Source of the DNA: Nostoc edaphicum CCNP1411
Lineage (GTDB): Bacteria > Cyanobacteriota > Cyanobacteriia > Cyanobacteriales > Nostocaceae
Direction of reading: 5' to 3'
Length of the DNA: 64,000 bases
Assembly: GCF_014023275.1 (NCBI RefSeq)
Contig: NZ_CP054698.1
Location: 6,347,001-6,411,000 of the forward strand
The position numbers were made by a program, and so were the translations under genes. Shown in pieces: positions 56,908 to 64,000 of this stretch. The notes under the pieces are model-generated. The model was not told the DNA's origin. It worked only from the letters and a program-made list of their open reading frames with translations, and did not search any database. The stretch's first letter is position 1; every line of letters starts with the position of its first letter.

Positions 56908-57538
56908 GTAAACTCTCCCACTGAATATTTGATGTGTGAATTTGCTTTGTATGAAAAGAAATTGCGGTAAGGTCTATTACTTCCGCCAAAACAAATTGTG
57001 AACTTTATCTATGTACTGCTTGTAAGCTGTCTCTAAGCTTACTACGTCTGGGTTTTTGCTCATTATACCCTTGATTTACCTCCTCATCTCTGCGCTGATA
57101 TCCAATTGGATATTCACCTAGAACTCTTTAGTGAGGAAATTTGAGCAGTAGCTCCTGTAACTGTCTTCTGTGTTAAAACAACGCTTACAGAACTGTTGAT
57201 ATTTGCTCCTTCTGTGTTTGGTTGAATGTTTGCTTGCTGTTGTTCAATAATACAAGTCTTTGTGGAAATTTGATTCTGTTTGAAATGCAAACTAACGTTA
57301 TGAGAGTCATCAGCCAGTACATTCGTCTTTATCGTCTTGGCATGATGCTTATTGCAGAGAATTCCTCCTAAAACCTATTGAGGTTGTATATTCAAGCTAG
57401 CACTTTGTATTTTCTAATGCATATTCCCTTGACTTTCCTTTAAAATCCTTTGCAAATCTTGACATTTTTTGACTCCAATCTTCCAATTTGAAATATATTT
57501 CGTCCTTAATACAGTTGATTTTTGGCATAATCCGTAGT
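56908..57538. other. Upstream region shared by hpf and lipB
   Basis: It contains no gene. It must hold the long hpf leader and the lipB promoter. Short direct repeats of TTGTTC/TTTGCT type occur near 57180-57250. I could not fix a promoter. Confidence 0.45.
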
Positions 57539-58198
57539 ATGGAACCACACATAAACCGTTGTTTGCTGTATAACCAAGGATTGATGCCTTACTTAGAAGC
57601 TCATGGATGGCAGCGATCGCTCCTCGCTGAGCGCATCCATGACCCCAGTCTAGATGACGTGTTAATTTTACTAGAACATCCACCTGTCTATACTCTGGGA
57701 CAAGGAAGCAACTCAGATTTTCTCAAATTTGATATTGACAAAGGTGAATATGATGTGCAGCGAGTTGAACGAGGTGGAGAGGTTACTTATCATTGTCCCG
57801 GTCAACTGGTGGGGTATCCAATTTTAAATCTGCAACGTTATCGTAAAGACCTCCATTGGTACTTACGCCAACTCGAAGAAGTCATAATTCGCGTATTAGC
57901 AGTTTATGGGTTGCAGGGAGAAAGAATTCCGGCTTTTACTGGTGTTTGGTTGCAAGGGCGAAAAGTTGCGGCGATTGGAATTAAAGTTAGCCGTTGGATT
58001 ACCATGCACGGCTTTGCATTAAATGTTTGTCCAGACATGACAGGCTTTGAGCGCATTGTACCCTGTGGTATTTCTGATAAACCTGTAGGCAGTTTAGCCG
58101 AGTGGATTCCAGGTATTACTTGCCAAGAAGTCCGTTTTTATGTAGCGCAGTCCTTTGCTGAAGTATTTGGAGTGGAATTAGTAGAGTCGCAGCCTTAA
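57539..58198 (+). CDS. lipB: Octanoyl-(lipoyl-)carrier-protein transferase
   Basis: 219 residues from ATG 57539. [52 protein letters not shown] (catalytic Lys) and [20 protein letters not shown] (catalytic Cys) are all intact LipB motifs. It moves the octanoyl group from acyl carrier protein to the lipoyl domains of pyruvate dehydrogenase and the glycine cleavage H protein. An ATG at 57488 opens a longer frame, but the first 17 residues are not family-like. Confidence 0.95.
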   Translation: MEPHINRCLLYNQGLMPYLEAHGWQRSLLAERIHDPSLDDVLILLEHPPVYTLGQGSNSDFLKFDIDKGEYDVQRVERGGEVTYHCPGQLVGYPILNLQRYRKDLHWYLRQLEEVIIRVLAVYGLQGERIPAFTGVWLQGRKVAAIGIKVSRWITMHGFALNVCPDMTGFERIVPCGISDKPVGSLAEWIPGITCQEVRFYVAQSFAEVFGVELVESQP

Positions 58199-58347
58199 GG
58201 ATTGTTCCGGTCTGAGTAAATTCAGCTTGTAATTATGTAATAAATACTATAGCAGTCCTATTTAAATTGTGAGACACTTATGATAGTAGTTCATATTTAA
58301 TAGTATAAAAACAACTATTTCACTGCGGTTGTCAAAACTAAAATCTA

Positions 58348-58450
58348 ATACCAATTCAATTAATGATTGCAACACATTTTTGGGTGAAGACGCGATTCAT
58401 CGCGTCTCTACAAATGGTCTATTTGTCGCATTCTTTTTTCAAATTGGTAT
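58348..58450. repeat. MITE-like element with ATACCAATT ends
   Basis: ATACCAATTCAATTAATGAT at the left faces AAATTGGTAT at the right; inside is GACGCGATTCATCGCGTC, the half-palindrome of the 4104/52469 family. It occupies most of the 58199-58501 gap and holds no gene. Confidence 0.6.
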
Positions 58451-58501
58451 AATTATTTACAAATATTCTATATTAACTATTTACGGCTATAAAGCACAAC
58501 T

Positions 58502-58708
58502 TTGCGCGTGAATTACTCAAATAATTTCCAGGTATATGCCCCATCGTTAACGTCTCTGAGAGAACGTGATTGGACAGCTTTGATAGAACTATTTGATAGA
58601 GATGACGGTGATGAAATTGAAGCTGACATCAGCGGTAGTTTATTTTGGCTGATACCTGAACCTTGTTGGGAAGATGATCCCTTTGATTTCTTACGCGAAT
58701 ACCTTTAA
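58502..58708 (+). CDS. Small acidic hypothetical protein
   Basis: 68 residues from TTG 58502 (a GTG at 58508 is equally possible). The sequence is acidic (LIELFDRDDGDEIEADISGS, then PEPCWEDDPFDFLREYL) and resembles short conserved proteins of cyanobacteria, but I recognise no family. No clear ribosome site is present, so the start is uncertain. Confidence 0.5.
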   Translation: MRVNYSNNFQVYAPSLTSLRERDWTALIELFDRDDGDEIEADISGSLFWLIPEPCWEDDPFDFLREYL

Positions 58709-58786
58709 TTAGTGCTGAGTGATGAGTGCTGAGTGCTGAGTGGGAAGTAGTGAGTGAGGAGTTTCAAGGAAGTTTTTAATTACGAA

Positions 58787-59551
58787 TTACGAATTACGAA
58801 TTATTTGAAGGCGACTTAGGAAAATACGTAGGCGATCACTTTGGGGATTAGTCAGCACTTCATAAGCTGGGCCTTGTTCTGTCACAATACCTTTGTCTAA
58901 AAATATCACCTGATGGGCTACTTCTTTGGCAAACTGCATTTCATGGGTGACAACCACCATTGTCATCCCTTCTGCGGCTAATTGTTGCATCACTTGCAGA
59001 ACTTCGCCGACAAGTTCGGGATCTAGGGCGCTGGTGGGTTCATCGAATAGCATGATTTGGGGATTCATGCACAAACTACGGGCGATCGCTACTCGTTGCT
59101 TTTGTCCGCCAGAAAGTTGTTCGGGATAAGCAGAGGCTTTGTCAGATAAGCCAACTTTTTCTAAATATAATCTCGCTATTTGGGCGCTTTCTTTCGGTGT
59201 TTTACCTAAGACTTTACGCGGTGCGAGTGTCATATTTTCCAGGACGCTGAGATGAGGAAACAGGTTGAACTGCTGGAAAACCATACCTACTTGTGTCCGT
59301 AGTTCCCGCAGTTGGTTATATTTGACAGTGGGTCGGGATAAGTTGATACCATTGATTATTAAACGCCCTTTGTCAATGGTTTCTAGCCGATTAAAGCAGC
59401 GTAGTAGAGTACTTTTACCACAGCCGGAAGAACCGATAACTGCAACGACTTCTCCCCGGTTGATTTCACCGGTGATTCCTTTGAGGACTTTTAGGGAACC
59501 AAAGTTTTTTTCGATATTGTCAAAAATAATGGCGGGGATGGTATTGTTCAT
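58787..59551 (-). CDS. Polar amino-acid ABC transporter ATP-binding protein (GlnQ/HisP type)
   Basis: 254 residues. Walker A is GSSGCGKST (residues about 37-45), the ABC signature LSGGQKQRVAIARSL, and Walker B IMLFDEPTSALDPEL. MVFQQFNLFPHLSVLENMTL is the GlnQ/HisP pattern. It energises the fused binding-protein/permease encoded divergently 87 bases away. Its last residues (IIRNS) and its stop codon are encoded by a TTACGAA heptad repeat (58780-58803). Confidence 0.93.
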   Translation of the reverse strand: MNNTIPAIIFDNIEKNFGSLKVLKGITGEINRGEVVAVIGSSGCGKSTLLRCFNRLETIDKGRLIINGINLSRPTVKYNQLRELRTQVGMVFQQFNLFPHLSVLENMTLAPRKVLGKTPKESAQIARLYLEKVGLSDKASAYPEQLSGGQKQRVAIARSLCMNPQIMLFDEPTSALDPELVGEVLQVMQQLAAEGMTMVVVTHEMQFAKEVAHQVIFLDKGIVTEQGPAYEVLTNPQSDRLRIFLSRLQIIRNS

Positions 59552-59638
59552 TACTTATGTCAAGCTGCTCTACAGTTGATTGTAAGGTTTTAAGTAACCG
59601 CAGAGGCGCAGAGAGCGCAGAGGAAGAGAGAAAATAAT

Positions 59639-61147
59639 ATGGCTAAATTTGGTTTTGTGCGCTGGTGTGTGGTTGTAGGTTTTAGCTGTTTATTACTGAT
59701 TAGCTGTGCTGTGAACTCTAGCGCAGGGAAAACTCTGCGGGTTGCTACGGAACCGACGTTTCCACCTTTTGAGTTTCAAAGACAAGGTGGTGAGTTGCAA
59801 GGTTTTTCGATTGATTTGATGAATGCGATCGCACTTACAGCTAACTTTAAAGTGGATTTTCAAAGTCTGCCTTTTGATGGGATGATCTCAGCTTTGCAAG
59901 CCAAAACGGTAGATGCGGCCCTTAGTTCGATCACGATTACAGAGGAGAGGGCGAAGACGATTTCTTTTTCCCGTCCTTATTTTAAGGCTGGGTTAGCGAT
60001 CGCAATTCGTGCAGACAATCAAGATATTACTGGTTTTGACAGTCTCAAAAATAAAAAAATCGCAGTCCAAATTGGCACAACTGGGGCTGCAAAGGCTAAA
60101 AGTGTTCCTGGGGTGCAAATTCGCAGTTTTGATTCAGCACCTATAGCCCTACAAGAATTGTCCAATGGTAATGTGGATGCGGTAATTAATGATGCACCTG
60201 TTACTTTATATGCTATTAAGACGGGCAATCTCAAGGGAATTAAAGTAGTAGAGCAATTACTGACAGAAGAGTTTTATGGAATTGCTACGGCTAAAAATTC
60301 TCCGAATTTGGCATTGATAAATGATGGTTTGGATAGGGTGTTGAAAAATGGCACTTATGCCCAAATTTACCAAAAATGGTTTCAAATTGAACCGCCATCA
60401 TTACCAGAGAAATCACCATTTGAGAATCAAACTAACACTAACGCATCTAACATATTTACTTCAATTAGCGTGATTTTGCAGGCTTTGCCAAGTTTATTGC
60501 AGGGTGCATTGGTAACATTGCAATTGACGATACTTTCTGTAGTGTTTGGTTTAATTGGCGGTTCGCTGATTGGTATTACACGCCTTTCTCGGATCGCACC
60601 TATGCGTTGGATAGCGAGGGCGTATGTAGATTTTTTTCGGGGAACGCCTTTGCTGGTGCAAATTTTTATGATTTACTTTGGCTTACCAGCAATTTTGCAA
60701 GAAATTGGTTTGACATTTACTTTTGATCGTCTCACTGCTGGAGTAATTGCTTTAAGTTTGAATAGCGCTGCATATATTGCCGAAGTCGTCCGTGCTGGGA
60801 TTCAATCGATTGAAACAGGACAATCAGAAGCAGCAGAATCATTAGGTTTGAGTTCTGTGCAAACTATGAGTTATGTAATTTTTCCCCAAGCTTTCCGGCG
60901 GATGATTCCACCGTTGGGTAATGAGTTTATCAGTTTGTTGAAAGATACTAGCTTAGTTGCGGTAATTGGGTTTGAAGAATTGTTCCGCAAAGGACAGTTA
61001 ATTGTCGCTGATAACTATCGCGCTTTTGAAATTTATGCGGGTGTAGCGGTGGTTTATTTATGTTTGACGTTACTTTCTTCACAGGCATTTAGCCGTTTAG
61101 AAATGTGGATGAATCCCATTAAAAGCCAGAAGAAATACGATACATAA
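59639..61147 (+). CDS. Amino-acid ABC transporter, substrate-binding domain fused to permease
   Basis: 502 residues. Lipobox LLISC (about residue 23) and a type II binding domain (residues about 30-255: LRVATEPTFPPFEFQRQGGE, DAALSSITITEERAKTISFS) are followed by a hydrophobic permease domain (from about 280). This has the EAA loop EAAESLGLSSVQTMSYVIFP and GNEFISLLKDTSLVAVIGFE. Such single-chain receptor-permeases occur in GlnP-type systems. With the divergent ATPase this makes a complete importer of polar amino acids, probably glutamine or glutamate. Confidence 0.92.
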   Translation: MAKFGFVRWCVVVGFSCLLLISCAVNSSAGKTLRVATEPTFPPFEFQRQGGELQGFSIDLMNAIALTANFKVDFQSLPFDGMISALQAKTVDAALSSITITEERAKTISFSRPYFKAGLAIAIRADNQDITGFDSLKNKKIAVQIGTTGAAKAKSVPGVQIRSFDSAPIALQELSNGNVDAVINDAPVTLYAIKTGNLKGIKVVEQLLTEEFYGIATAKNSPNLALINDGLDRVLKNGTYAQIYQKWFQIEPPSLPEKSPFENQTNTNASNIFTSISVILQALPSLLQGALVTLQLTILSVVFGLIGGSLIGITRLSRIAPMRWIARAYVDFFRGTPLLVQIFMIYFGLPAILQEIGLTFTFDRLTAGVIALSLNSAAYIAEVVRAGIQSIETGQSEAAESLGLSSVQTMSYVIFPQAFRRMIPPLGNEFISLLKDTSLVAVIGFEELFRKGQLIVADNYRAFEIYAGVAVVYLCLTLLSSQAFSRLEMWMNPIKSQKKYDT

Positions 61148-61178
61148 TAATTTTCAGTAGGGTGTGTTACGCCGCAGG

Positions 61179-61400
61179 CTAACGCACCATTAAATCTTCT
61201 TTAGGGATAGGTTGATTATCAGCCATTAAACTTTCAAGATATAATTCAATAGCTTCTGTAATATTCTCAATAGCTTCTTCAAAAGTATCGCCTTGAGAAT
61301 GGCAGCCTTTGAGAATAGGACAAAAAGCGTGATAACCACCATCTTGTTCTTTTTCCAGAAGAACCGTATAGTTATAAGCTTGCTTAATGTTGTTTTCCAT
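61179..61400 (-). CDS. HicB-family antitoxin-like protein, orphan
   Basis: 73 residues: YNYTVLLEKEQDGGYHAFCP, KGCHSQGDTFEEAIENITEA and IELYLESLMADNQPIPKEDL are the HicB half-domain. The protein stops soon after, because a GGTGCGTTAGCC repeat (61168-61188) supplies the last codons. Full HicB proteins often continue into a DNA-binding part. No hicA toxin gene lies next to it. It may be a leftover or a free-standing regulator. Confidence 0.78.
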   Translation of the reverse strand: MENNIKQAYNYTVLLEKEQDGGYHAFCPILKGCHSQGDTFEEAIENITEAIELYLESLMADNQPIPKEDLMVR

Positions 61401-61548
61401 ATATTTTCACCTTTTTTGAAAGCTACTAATTTTTAGCTTAGACTTATCCATAATGATAGAACAGATTTTGCGGTGGGTAAATATTTCGTTAAAATAGGTT
61501 TGATATAGGTAATTTTGATTGGGTTGCACTTTAATTAAGCAAAAATAT

Positions 61549-62184
61549 ATGACAATTCTCAATGCTCGTAATTTATCTTTAGAAGAAGTTCAGCGTCTAT
61601 TCGGTTTTCAAGAAGAATACAGTGACTCATTTTCTAACTACTTATCTCTGGAATCTCTCACGGAAGTAGAACAGCAGGAACTTCTGCAAATTAGAAATGA
61701 TTTTCGACGCTACCTGATAGCAGGTAAAGTTTCTGAAGGTCAGGTAAAGTTTCTTGCAGTTGCGCCTTTACTAAGATTAGCTGGTTTTTATCGCTATCCG
61801 ATCGAGATTGTTTTGGAGGAAAATATTGCTGATATTGAAGTTGAAGATGAAGATATCAGAATTAAAGGAAGATTTGATATTTTAGCTATTAGTAAAGCTA
61901 AACATACAAAACTTCAAAAATATTTTTGGGTACTGTTAATTGAATCTAAAAATAGTCAGATTGATATTTCAACAGGTTTACCTCAGCTACTTACATACTC
62001 TTATAAAAATTTAGATAATCAAAAATCAGTTTGGGGATTAACGACTAACGGTAGAAGTTATCAGTTTGTCTATATCGAACAAGGAAATCCCCCGATTTAT
62101 TACCTATTGCCAGAATTAAATTTAATGGAAAGAGAACGTTCAAGTCAGTTGCTACAAGTTTTAAAAGCAATTTGTCAGCTTTGA
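61549..62184 (+). CDS. PD-(D/E)XK restriction-type nuclease (HsdR N-like)
   Basis: 211 residues from ATG 61549. IRIKGRFDILAIS and FWVLLIESKNSQIDISTGLP give the D...E-x-K pattern of the PD-(D/E)XK nuclease fold as in the N-terminal part of HsdR and related free-standing proteins. No helicase domain follows, and no methylase or specificity gene is in the window. Similar solitary proteins are common in cyanobacteria and may be remnants of restriction systems or act with other nucleases. Confidence 0.75.
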   Translation: MTILNARNLSLEEVQRLFGFQEEYSDSFSNYLSLESLTEVEQQELLQIRNDFRRYLIAGKVSEGQVKFLAVAPLLRLAGFYRYPIEIVLEENIADIEVEDEDIRIKGRFDILAISKAKHTKLQKYFWVLLIESKNSQIDISTGLPQLLTYSYKNLDNQKSVWGLTTNGRSYQFVYIEQGNPPIYYLLPELNLMERERSSQLLQVLKAICQL

Positions 62185-62298
62185 AAGCATTGATGCTGAA
62201 GTTGAGTAAATTAACGATGAAATCAACCAGACATAAAGCACTTAACAGGACAGTTTGACCCAAGTATTAAGGCAATCTACAAGCCAAGGTAACAATTT

Positions 62299-62472
62299 AT
62301 GAGTCAAGCCATACCTAAACTAGTAAGCTTTGAAGATTTTGCAGCGTGGCGGCCCGAAGGCGGAAGATATGAATTACATGATGGCGTGATTATTGAAATG
62401 CCTCAACCAACTGGTGAACATGAAGATGTTGTTGGCTTTATAGCTAGAAAACTAACAGTACCATCGCACTAA
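62299..62472 (+). pseudogene. Truncated Uma2-type endonuclease
   Basis: 57 codons: SQAIPKLVSFEDFAAWRPEG, RYELHDGVIIEMPQPTGEHE and DVVGFIARKLTVPSH, the first third of a Uma2 (DUF820) nuclease. The frame ends at TAA 62472, before the catalytic core. The PIN-gene stop lies ten bases further on. Intact members have about 190 residues, so this is a 3'-truncated remnant. Confidence 0.8.
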
Positions 62473-62482
62473 ATCCCAGCCT

Positions 62483-62929
62483 CTAGCTGTTTATGCTATT
62501 GGGATGAATAATAGTAATTCCTTCAACTTCTAGAAAGTCTTTTGGGTTTAGAGTCAAAATATGACTGATGCTATGGGCAAGCACTACTGCTTGTATGCGT
62601 AAATCATGGGTGCGTTTACCTGAAATTTTATGAGTTGTAGCGAGGCTAAACCAAAGGCGAAATATATCTGGTGTTTCTTCTAGCCACTCAAACTGATTTA
62701 TTAGCATTTGCAACGAGAGTTCGGTTTCTTCTGGTGTCCATCCAAATCCATTTACAGCTACAGGACGAGTGGCTACAACCCAAAATTCAATTAAAACTTG
62801 AGATGTAATAAAACATCGATGGTTATTAGATATTAGATACCTGATTGTGCGATGGACAAGATTGTAATCGGGTGAAGCTATATCCCTGGAGCGTAACAGA
62901 ATATTAGTATCTAATAAATAATTGGTCAT
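62483..62929 (-). CDS. PIN-domain ribonuclease toxin (VapC-like)
   Basis: 148 residues, the PIN fold with acidic residues in NYLLDTNILLRSRDIAS, ITSQVLIEFWVVATRPVA, KRTHDLRIQAVVLAHS and LTLNPKDF. VapC toxins cut tRNA or rRNA when freed from antitoxin. The start overlaps the stop of the upstream gene by four bases, the usual antitoxin-toxin coupling. Confidence 0.9.
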   Translation of the reverse strand: MTNYLLDTNILLRSRDIASPDYNLVHRTIRYLISNNHRCFITSQVLIEFWVVATRPVAVNGFGWTPEETELSLQMLINQFEWLEETPDIFRLWFSLATTHKISGKRTHDLRIQAVVLAHSISHILTLNPKDFLEVEGITIIHPNSINS

Positions 62930-63171
62930 ACTTCATCATCGTAGATATTTTCTCGACGCAAAGCTTCATCATCAAGGTTGGCATAACTTTTTGGTGCTGT
63001 ATCTATCCACTCCTGCCAAAGTAATAATCTCTCTGATGATGTTTTAGGTTTACTAGCTAGAGCTAGTAACGTTAAATTCTTGTTACTAAGTTTTTCTTGA
63101 AAGAGTTTTTGCTCTTCGGGGGAGAGGTTTAGTACCACTTCTACAAGAGAATTAACAAGTTGTACATTCAT
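62926..63171 (-). CDS. Antitoxin of the PIN-domain toxin
   Basis: 81 residues, starting MNVQLVNSLVEVVLNLSPEE with KLFQEKLSN and a C-terminal RLLLWQEWIDTAPKSYANLD tail ending DEALRRENIYDDEV. Its size and the overlap with the PIN toxin gene identify it as the antitoxin. The C-terminal acidic part should block the toxin site; the N-terminus is likely to bind DNA for autoregulation. The family is not one I can name. Confidence 0.75.
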   Translation of the reverse strand: MNVQLVNSLVEVVLNLSPEEQKLFQEKLSNKNLTLLALASKPKTSSERLLLWQEWIDTAPKSYANLDDEALRRENIYDDEV

Positions 63172-63405
63172 AGTTATTTATACAATTCACTGGGTCAGTC
63201 TATGCGATGGGCTTTCGCCTTGCCCTGATGCTGCTTTACTATAATACTGACTATTGCTTCTGCCATACAGCAAAAGACATAGCTAATTTCTCGTAGACTT
63301 TAAGCGAACGTTTACAAGCTTTGAGCAATGAGTGGAATACCACTGCACGCCTTTTTGATTAAAGTCAAAAGTCAACTTTGAAAGTAATCGCAAAATCCAG
63401 GACAA

Positions 63406-63567
63406 ATGAGACTACCTTGGGATGAATGGGAAGCAAGTAACCATGAAATAGAACAAGTAGCAAGCAAATTTATCTTTGCTAATTGCTATGACACCCAAAA
63501 AGCTTGCATTGTACTACAAGCACAACAAGAAGAATTTTTTTCTGCCCAGCAGGTAACGGAAACGTAG
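63406..63567 (+). CDS. Small hypothetical protein or truncated gene
   Basis: 53 residues starting MRLPWDEWEASNHEIEQVAS, ending FSAQQVTET at TAG 63565-63567. AGGA is five bases before the ATG. The sequence looks protein-like but matches no family I know; it could be the start of a larger gene disrupted after 63560. The remainder of the 63172-63627 gap shows nothing else. Confidence 0.4.
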   Translation: MRLPWDEWEASNHEIEQVASKFIFANCYDTQKACIVLQAQQEEFFSAQQVTET

Positions 63568-63627
63568 AAACCGCAATACTTCGTGCGAAATTACTAGTTT
63601 GTGAATCTTCACAATTTCCTGTAAACC

Positions 63628-64000
63628 TTATATGTTACAGCTTACAAGTCTCCACGCGAGAAAAGACGCGAACGACTGTAGCCGTATCCCCCCAGTAAAC
63701 GTCTTCTTAAGTCCCTCAAATGGATAGTTCCCAAAAGCAGGCAAATGTCCCTGCGGAGAATTTGTAGTAAAGGTCAGGTCTGAGTAAGATAGCCAGTCTT
63801 TTATACCTTTTCGCCATCCAATGCGATCGCCAAACTTTTGGTAGTCATTTCCAACGCTTTCCCAAATCTGCTTTTGCACACTAAACCCAAAGTGCCCATT
63901 GCTGTATTTTACCCACAGTTGGTCAATCGTGCGTAAGTCAGTGCAAGGAAAGTTATTAATAGATTCAGCATCAAGCCAGCCTTGTTGTTCTTTGCCAGTG
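63628..64000 (-). CDS. GUN4-domain protein, C-terminal part (runs off the right edge)
   Basis: The frame is open from the edge to the stop at 63628-63630. It reads GWLDAESINNFPCTDLRTID, LWVKYSNGHFGFSVQKQIWE, GDRIGWRKG, WLSYSDLTFTTNSPQGHLPA, which are GUN4 motifs. GUN4 binds porphyrins and stimulates magnesium chelatase. In cyanobacteria the domain is also often appended to kinases, proteases or caspase-like proteins. The N-terminal partner is outside the window. About 40 residues after the domain look unrelated. Confidence 0.85.
   Translation of the reverse strand, partial: TGKEQQGWLDAESINNFPCTDLRTIDQLWVKYSNGHFGFSVQKQIWESVGNDYQKFGDRIGWRKGIKDWLSYSDLTFTTNSPQGHLPAFGNYPFEGLKKTFTGGIRLQSFASFLAWRLVSCNI

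Noticed and set aside
61168..61188. Operator near the HicB gene
   Set aside because: The palindrome with GGTGCGTTAGCC is a widespread cyanobacterial intergenic repeat, so it is no evidence of regulation.
1..64000. tRNA, rRNA or a replication origin
   Set aside because: I looked for T-loop and acceptor patterns and for dnaA-box clusters by eye and found none convincing; a covariance-model search would settle this.

Overview
The window comes from a filamentous, very probably heterocyst-forming cyanobacterium of the Nostoc/Calothrix/Tolypothrix group. The sequence is full of GCGATCGC (HIP1) palindromes and heptanucleotide tandem repeats. It carries phycobilisome (ApcF), Calvin-cycle (CP12) and glutamine-synthetase-control genes (GifA beside glnA), an RGSGR-peptide gene resembling patX, an XisH/XisI pair, a PEP-CTERM protein and a carotenoid oxygenase. 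The exact species cannot be read from the sequence.

Layout. 1-4.1 kb: a partial coiled-coil/transporter fusion protein with an 81-bp in-frame tandem repeat, then a PiT phosphate permease. 4.1-6.6 kb: an alcohol dehydrogenase with a TnpB-only IS200/IS605 element inserted just upstream of it. 6.9-13.9 kb: an FAD oxidoreductase, then a block concerned with nitrogen and differentiation: patX-like gene, methyltransferase, gifA, glnA, apcF. gifA and glnA carry the same 14-bp NtcA box, placed for repression in one and activation in the other. 14.1-23.5 kb: accessory and housekeeping genes (xisH-xisI, an aspartic-protease pair, DUF29-tlyA, cp12, a dynamin-like GTPase, a DUF1016 nuclease, a hydrolase). 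24.3-33.7 kb: a HAD hydrolase, NurA, a dead Uma2 gene, and a compact signalling run of histidine kinase, PhnD-like lipoprotein, histidine kinase and FHA membrane protein. 33.9-40.9 kb: a decayed IS66-type transposase, three TerD-domain genes including a TerD-vWA fusion, and an Lhr-like helicase. 41-50.4 kb: a nested palindromic element, a PEP-CTERM protein, a glycosyltransferase, a frameshifted TetR regulator and an RND efflux pair. 50.5-61.1 kb: RpiB-like isomerase, carotenoid oxygenase, CAP lipoprotein, DUF5009-type acyltransferase, PrxQ, long HPF (LrtA), LipB and a split amino-acid ABC transporter. 61.2-64 kb: orphan HicB, PDDEXK nuclease, truncated Uma2, a PIN toxin-antitoxin pair and a partial GUN4-domain gene.

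How genes work together. GifA inactivates the product of glnA. xisH/xisI, aspartic protease/partner, PhnD-like/kinase and toxin/antitoxin are overlapping pairs that imply translational coupling. The HlyD and RND genes form one efflux unit whose likely regulator is frameshifted. The ABC ATPase is divergent from its fused binding-protein/permease partner.

Non-coding DNA is dominated by small mobile or palindromic repeats. Several have entered coding sequence (phosphate permease, hydrolase) or supply start-side or stop codons to neighbours. I found no CRISPR array and no tRNA or rRNA gene by eye.
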